A DNA stretch of 64,000 nt from Shewanella denitrificans OS217. GTDB lineage: Bacteria; Pseudomonadota; Gammaproteobacteria; Enterobacterales; Shewanellaceae. This document shows, in pieces, positions 59,091-64,000 of this stretch; position 1 is the stretch's first letter, and every line of letters begins with the position of its first letter. The notes under the pieces are model-generated. The model had not been told where the DNA came from. It did no database searches and was given only the letters and a program-made list of their open reading frames with translations. The translations under genes were made by a program, and so were the position numbers. The stretch is from positions 124,001 through 188,000 of the forward strand of contig NC_007954.1 in assembly GCF_000013765.1 (NCBI RefSeq), read 5' to 3'.

Positions 59091-62000
59091 ATGGTTTACT
59101 CCTATTCTGAAAAGAAGCGTATTCGCAAAGACTTTGGTAAGCGTCCACAGGTGTTGGATATCCCTTATCTATTGTCTATCCAACTAGACTCTTTTAAGAA
59201 ATTCACCGATCAAGACCCTACCGGTGAGCGTGGTTTTGAAGCCGCTTTCCGTAGCGTTTTTCCTATCAAGAGCTTTTCTGGTTACTCTGAGCTGCAATAT
59301 GTCAGCTACAAGCTAGGTGAGCCAGTATTTGATGTGAAAGAGTGTCAGATCCGTGGTGTTACGTATTCGGCTCCATTACGCGTTAAATTGCGTATGGTGT
59401 TATTCGATCGTGAAGCCGCAGCCGGCACAGTAAAAGATATTAAAGAACAAGAAGTCTACATGGGTGATATCCCATTGATGACTGATAACGGTACCTTCGT
59501 TATCAACGGTACTGAGCGTGTTATCGTGTCTCAGTTACACCGTTCTCCAGGCGTGTTCTTCGACCATGACCGTGGTAAAACCCACTCTTCAGGTAAGGTG
59601 CTGTATAACGCACGTATTATTCCTTACCGTGGTTCATGGCTCGATTTTGAATTCGATCCTAAAGACGCCTTGTTCGTTCGTATCGACCGTCGCCGTAAGT
59701 TACCAGCGACTATCATGCTACGTGCACTAGAATATTCGACTCAGGACATCTTAGACTTATTCTTCGAACGCATTCAGTTCAAGATCAAGAAAGATTCTTT
59801 AGTGATGGCACTTGTGCCAGATCGCCTCCGTGGCGAGACTGCAAGCTATGACATTAAGGCTGCTGATGGCAGTGTATTAGTTGAAGCTGGCCGTCGTATT
59901 ACTGCCCGTCACATTAAGCAGCTTGAACAATCCAACACTACTGAGCTTGAAGTGCCAGTAGATTACATCGTTGGCAAGTATGCTGCTCAAGACTATATCG
60001 ATGAAGATACAGGTGAAGTATTAGTTTCTGCTAACAACGAAATTAGCTTAGAAGATTTAGCTAAGTTATCGATTGCTGGCATTAAAGAAATTGACACCCT
60101 GTTCATCAACGATCTTGATCACGGTGCTTATATTTCTGACACACTACGCATAGATTCAACAACTAACCGCTTAGAAGCCTTAGTTGAAATCTACCGTATG
60201 ATGCGTCCTGGTGAGCCGCCAACCAAAGATGCAGCTGAAGCATTATTCCAGAACTTGTTCTTCAGTGAAGAACGTTATGACTTATCTAAAGTAGGTCGTA
60301 TGAAGTTCAACCGTCGTCTTGAGATTGCTGAAGACGAAGGTAACGGCGTATTGTCAAAAGATGACATCGTTTGCGTTATGAAGAAAATCATCGAAATCCG
60401 TAATGGTTATGATGAAGTCGACGACATTGACCACTTAGGTAACCGTCGTATTCGTAGCGTAGGTGAAATGGCTGAAAACCAATTCCGTGTTGGTCTAGTC
60501 CGTGTTGAGCGTGCCGTTCGTGAACGTCTATCTTTAGGCGATCTAAACGAGCTAATGCCACAAGACTTAATCAACGCTAAGCCTATTTCTGCGGCAGTGA
60601 AAGAATTCTTTGGTTCTTCGCAGCTGTCTCAGTTTATGGATCAGAACAACCCATTATCAGAAGTGACGCATAAGCGTCGTATTTCTGCGCTTGGTCCTGG
60701 TGGTTTGACACGTGAACGTGCTGGCTTCGAAGTCCGCGACGTACATCCAACTCACTACGGTCGTTTATGTCCAATCGAAACGCCTGAAGGTCCAAACATT
60801 GGTTTGATCAACTCGCTTGCGAGTTTCGCCCGCACTAACTCTTACGGTTTCTTAGAAACACCTTACCGTAAAGTGGTTGAAGGCGTGATCACCGATGAAG
60901 TTGAGTACTTATCAGCCATCGAAGAAGGCCGCTATGTGATTGCCCAGGCTAACATCGAAGTTGATAGCACTGGCCGCATGGTTGAAGAACAAATTGCTTG
61001 TCGTCACAAAGGTGAATCTACCTTTATGCGCGCAGCTGACATCCAGTACATGGATGTATCGCCACAGCAGATTATTTCTGTGGCAGCGTCCTTGATTCCG
61101 TTCCTAGAACACGATGATGCTAACCGTGCATTGATGGGTGCGAACATGCAACGTCAAGCCGTTCCTACACTGCGTGCTGATAAGCCGTTAGTAGGTACTG
61201 GTATTGAACGTACGCTTGCTGTCGACTCAGGTGTTGTGGTTGTGGCTAAGCGTGGCGGTGTGGTTGACTATGTTGACGCGAGTCGCATCGTAGTTAAGGT
61301 TAATGAAGATGAGCTACGCCCAGGCGAAGCGGGTATCGACATTTATAACCTGACTAAGTACACCCGCTCTAACCAAAACACCTGTATCAACCAGCGTCCA
61401 TGTTGTTTCGTTGGCGAGCCTGTGGTTCGTGGTGACGTATTGGCCGATGGTCCTTCTACCGATTTAGGTGAGTTGGCGTTAGGTCAGAACATGCGTATCG
61501 CGTTCATGCCTTGGAACGGTTACAACTTCGAAGATTCGATCTTAATCTCTGAGCGCGTAGCCCAGGAAGACAGATTCACGACTATCCACATTCAGGAGCT
61601 TTCATGTATTGCTCGTGATACTAAGTTGGGTAGCGAAGAAATCACTGCCGATATTCCAAACGTAGGTGAATCTGCTCTGTCTAAGTTAGACGAGTCAGGT
61701 ATCGTATACATTGGTGCTGAAGTTAAGGGTGGCGATATTCTAGTGGGCAAAGTGACGCCAAAAGGCGAAACACAGTTGACCCCAGAAGAGAAACTTCTCC
61801 GAGCTATCTTTGGTGAGAAAGCTTCTGACGTTAAGGACAGCTCATTGCGCGTTCCTAACTCAGTGAAAGGTACGATTATCGACGTTCAAGTCTTCACTCG
61901 TGATGGCGTTGAGAAAGATAAGCGTGCCCTAGAAATCGAAGAAATGCACGTTGCTCAGGCCCGTAAGGACCTAGGTGAAGAGTTTAAGATCCTTGAAGAA

Positions 62001-63122
62001 GGCGTATTAAGCCGTGCACGTAACTTGCTACTGTCTGCGGGTTACTCAGAAGCTAAACTTGCTGAATTACCACGTAAAGACGTGCTAATCCAAGTGATTG
62101 ACGATGAAGCTAAGCAAACTGAGCTTGAGCAATTAGCCGAGCAACATGAAGAACTTAAAGCTGACTTTGATAAGAAATTTGAAATCAAGCGTCGCAAGAT
62201 CACTCAAGGTGATGACTTGGCACCTGGCGTACTTAAGATTGTTAAGGTTTACCTTGCAGTTAAACGTACTATCCAGCCTGGTGACAAGATGGCCGGTCGT
62301 CATGGTAACAAGGGTGTAATCTCTAAGATTTGTCCTGTTGAAGACATGCCATACGATGAAGAAGGTAATCCAGTAGATATCGTGCTTAACCCGTTGGGCG
62401 TACCATCGCGTATGAACATAGGTCAGGTACTTGAAGTCCACATGGGTGCTGCCGCTAAAGGCATAGGTAATAAGATCACTGCTATGCTCGAAGAGCAGCG
62501 TGAAATTGCCGAGCTTCGTGGTTACATCAAGCAAGTGTATGAGTTAGGTGATGACGTGCTACAGCGCGTTGATATCGATTCATTCAGCGATGATGAAGTT
62601 GTCCGTTTGGCGACTCACCTTAAGGGTGGTATTCCAATCGCAACACCAGCATTCGATGGTGCTAAAGAGAAAGAGATCAAGCAAATGCTTGCTCTTGCAG
62701 GCTTACCAGAGTCTGGCCAGTTGACCTTATGTGACGGCCGTACCGGTAACGAATTTGAGCGTAAAGTAACCGTTGGTTACATGTACATGCTCAAACTGAA
62801 CCACTTAGTTGATGACAAGATGCATGCTCGTTCTACGGGTTCATACAGCTTAGTGACTCAACAACCATTGGGCGGTAAAGCTCAATTCGGTGGTCAGCGT
62901 TTCGGTGAGATGGAAGTGTGGGCACTTGAAGCATACGGTGCTGCATATACTCTGCAGGAAATGCTAACGGTTAAGTCAGATGACGTTAATGGTCGTACAC
63001 AGATGTATAAGAACATCGTAGACGGCAATCATCAGATGCAACCAGGCATGCCTGAGTCTTTCAACGTATTGTTGAAGGAAATTCGTTCACTCGGTATCAA
63101 TATCGAGTTGGATCAAGAGTAA
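59091..63122 (+). CDS. rpoB: DNA-directed RNA polymerase subunit beta
   Basis: The 1,343-residue product begins 'MVYSYSEKKRIRKDFGKRP' and has normal beta-subunit motifs, including the rifampicin region 'SSQLSQFMDQNNPLSEVTHK', 'GLTRERAGFEVRDVH', 'PIETPEGPNIGLI' and 'GQRFGEMEVWALEAYGAA' near the end. The frame is open back to 59007, but ATG 59091 after AGAGG gives the family's usual N-terminus. The rifampicin segment shows no evident resistance-type substitution. rpoC follows after 81 bases. Confidence 0.98.
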   Translation: MVYSYSEKKRIRKDFGKRPQVLDIPYLLSIQLDSFKKFTDQDPTGERGFEAAFRSVFPIKSFSGYSELQYVSYKLGEPVFDVKECQIRGVTYSAPLRVKLRMVLFDREAAAGTVKDIKEQEVYMGDIPLMTDNGTFVINGTERVIVSQLHRSPGVFFDHDRGKTHSSGKVLYNARIIPYRGSWLDFEFDPKDALFVRIDRRRKLPATIMLRALEYSTQDILDLFFERIQFKIKKDSLVMALVPDRLRGETASYDIKAADGSVLVEAGRRITARHIKQLEQSNTTELEVPVDYIVGKYAAQDYIDEDTGEVLVSANNEISLEDLAKLSIAGIKEIDTLFINDLDHGAYISDTLRIDSTTNRLEALVEIYRMMRPGEPPTKDAAEALFQNLFFSEERYDLSKVGRMKFNRRLEIAEDEGNGVLSKDDIVCVMKKIIEIRNGYDEVDDIDHLGNRRIRSVGEMAENQFRVGLVRVERAVRERLSLGDLNELMPQDLINAKPISAAVKEFFGSSQLSQFMDQNNPLSEVTHKRRISALGPGGLTRERAGFEVRDVHPTHYGRLCPIETPEGPNIGLINSLASFARTNSYGFLETPYRKVVEGVITDEVEYLSAIEEGRYVIAQANIEVDSTGRMVEEQIACRHKGESTFMRAADIQYMDVSPQQIISVAASLIPFLEHDDANRALMGANMQRQAVPTLRADKPLVGTGIERTLAVDSGVVVVAKRGGVVDYVDASRIVVKVNEDELRPGEAGIDIYNLTKYTRSNQNTCINQRPCCFVGEPVVRGDVLADGPSTDLGELALGQNMRIAFMPWNGYNFEDSILISERVAQEDRFTTIHIQELSCIARDTKLGSEEITADIPNVGESALSKLDESGIVYIGAEVKGGDILVGKVTPKGETQLTPEEKLLRAIFGEKASDVKDSSLRVPNSVKGTIIDVQVFTRDGVEKDKRALEIEEMHVAQARKDLGEEFKILEEGVLSRARNLLLSAGYSEAKLAELPRKDVLIQVIDDEAKQTELEQLAEQHEELKADFDKKFEIKRRKITQGDDLAPGVLKIVKVYLAVKRTIQPGDKMAGRHGNKGVISKICPVEDMPYDEEGNPVDIVLNPLGVPSRMNIGQVLEVHMGAAAKGIGNKITAMLEEQREIAELRGYIKQVYELGDDVLQRVDIDSFSDDEVVRLATHLKGGIPIATPAFDGAKEKEIKQMLALAGLPESGQLTLCDGRTGNEFERKVTVGYMYMLKLNHLVDDKMHARSTGSYSLVTQQPLGGKAQFGGQRFGEMEVWALEAYGAAYTLQEMLTVKSDDVNGRTQMYKNIVDGNHQMQPGMPESFNVLLKEIRSLGINIELDQE

Positions 63123-63203
63123 GCATCGCTCTTAAGCAGTGTTTGGTAACCAAGGGTGCTTTGCCCAGCAAAGCACCTGGTTTAACTCCTTCAGGAGAGA
63201 AAC

Positions 63204-64000
63204 GTGAAAGACTTATTAAAGTTTCTTAAACAGCAAAGTAAGACTGAAGAATTTAACGGTATAAAAATCGGTTTGGCTTCGCCAGACTTGATCCGTTCTT
63301 GGTCATTTGGTGAAGTTAAAAAGCCAGAAACCATTAACTACCGTACATTCAAGCCAGAACGTGAAGGTTTGTTCTGTGCGCGTATCTTCGGTCCAGTGAA
63401 AGATTACGAATGTTTGTGCGGTAAGTACAAGCGTTTGAAGCACCGTGGTGTGATCTGTGAAAAGTGTGGCGTAGAAGTTACCCAGACTAAAGTACGTCGT
63501 GAGCGTATGGGTCACATTGATCTTGCAAGCCCAGTTGCCCATATTTGGTTCTTGAAATCACTTCCGTCACGTATCGGCTTAATGCTGGATATGACGTTGC
63601 GTGATATTGAACGCGTACTGTATTTCGAATCATTTGTCGTTATCGAGCCTGGCATGACCACGCTTGAGCGCGGCCAAATGCTGACTGAAGAAACGTATCT
63701 TGATGCGTTAGAAGAATACGGTGATGAGTTCGAAGCTAAGATGGGTGCCGAAGCAGTGTTAGAATTGCTACGTGCTATCAACTTAGAAGAGCAGATCGAG
63801 CAAATGCGTGAAGAGTTGCCGTCAATCAACTCTGAAACCCGTCGCAAGAAGGTCACTAAGCGCCTTAAGCTGATGGAAGCATTCTTCACTTCTGGCAACA
63901 AGCCAGAGTGGATGATCTTAAAAGTATTACCGGTTCTGCCACCTGATCTACGTCCATTAGTGCCGTTAGATGGTGGTCGTTTCGCGACGTCAGATCTTAA
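63204..64000 (+). CDS. rpoC: DNA-directed RNA polymerase subunit beta', N-terminal part (cut by window edge)
   Basis: Translation starts at GTG 63204 behind AGGAGAG and reads 'KDLLKFLKQQSKTEEFNGI', reaching residue 265 at the window edge. The zinc-binding motif 'CLCGKYKRLKHRGVICEKCG' is present, followed by 'HIDLASPVAHIWFLKSLPSR'. The catalytic region is outside the window. Confidence 0.97.
   Translation, partial: MKDLLKFLKQQSKTEEFNGIKIGLASPDLIRSWSFGEVKKPETINYRTFKPEREGLFCARIFGPVKDYECLCGKYKRLKHRGVICEKCGVEVTQTKVRRERMGHIDLASPVAHIWFLKSLPSRIGLMLDMTLRDIERVLYFESFVVIEPGMTTLERGQMLTEETYLDALEEYGDEFEAKMGAEAVLELLRAINLEEQIEQMREELPSINSETRRKKVTKRLKLMEAFFTSGNKPEWMILKVLPVLPPDLRPLVPLDGGRFATSDL

Noticed and set aside
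62133..62534. Reverse-strand frame within rpoB
   Set aside because: Antisense of a highly conserved rpoB segment; no independent evidence of coding.

Overview
The window looks like a chromosomal segment of a Shewanella-like gammaproteobacterium. This rests on gene order (pckA-hslO-hslR next to a complete gspC-N operon; murB-birA-coaA; tRNA cluster-secE-nusG-rplKAJL-rpoBC) and on protein lengths and motifs. No database search was possible.

Layout. Positions 1-6116 hold housekeeping genes: moeB (cut by the window edge) and moeA for molybdenum cofactor; a GIY-YIG protein overlapping a periplasmic solute-binding-like protein; pckA; and the heat/redox chaperone genes hslO and hslR. Positions 6359-17997 are a compact twelve-gene type II secretion operon, gspC to gspN. 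Positions 18.0-44.8 kb are an accessory island (below). Positions 44.99-53.05 kb return to core genes: putP with a small upstream membrane ORF, proB-proA, a PKD-repeat lipoprotein, murB-birA. After a small hydrolase and coaA come tRNA-Thr, tRNA-Tyr and tRNA-Gly, then secE-nusG, rplK-rplA, rplJ-rplL, rpoB and the 5' part of rpoC, with recognisable promoters and the L10 leader. The second tRNA-Thr and tufB that follow tRNA-Gly in E. coli are absent.

The island has two interleaved components. The first is a polymorphic-toxin (RHS/YD-repeat) locus. It contains a split RHS protein whose second half carries an ART-like tip and is followed by a zinc-ribbon candidate immunity gene; an orphan RHS tip with a membrane-protein candidate immunity gene; and an intact protein of about 2,500 residues with SpvB, FG-GAP and YD regions, a JAMM-like HxH...D tip and an exported candidate immunity protein. 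A 477-bp homology block, a copied 79-bp gspN-terminator segment, a shared terminator hairpin downstream of two modules, and a REP-associated transposase with dead fragments show that recombination built the locus.

The second component is a family of about fifteen short (about 105-120 residues) Sec-exported proteins (thirteen intact, two broken) at 28.6-29.5 kb and 38.2-44.7 kb. They share a plan: signal peptide, two or three strands, a cysteine, an amphipathic helix resembling 'SxLLAAYxSGK', a strand, and a second cysteine. The plan recalls the OB-fold B subunits of AB5 toxins. This array, next to RHS toxins and a type II secretion operon, is the best candidate here for an undescribed system. 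Its function is unknown and the structural idea is inference.
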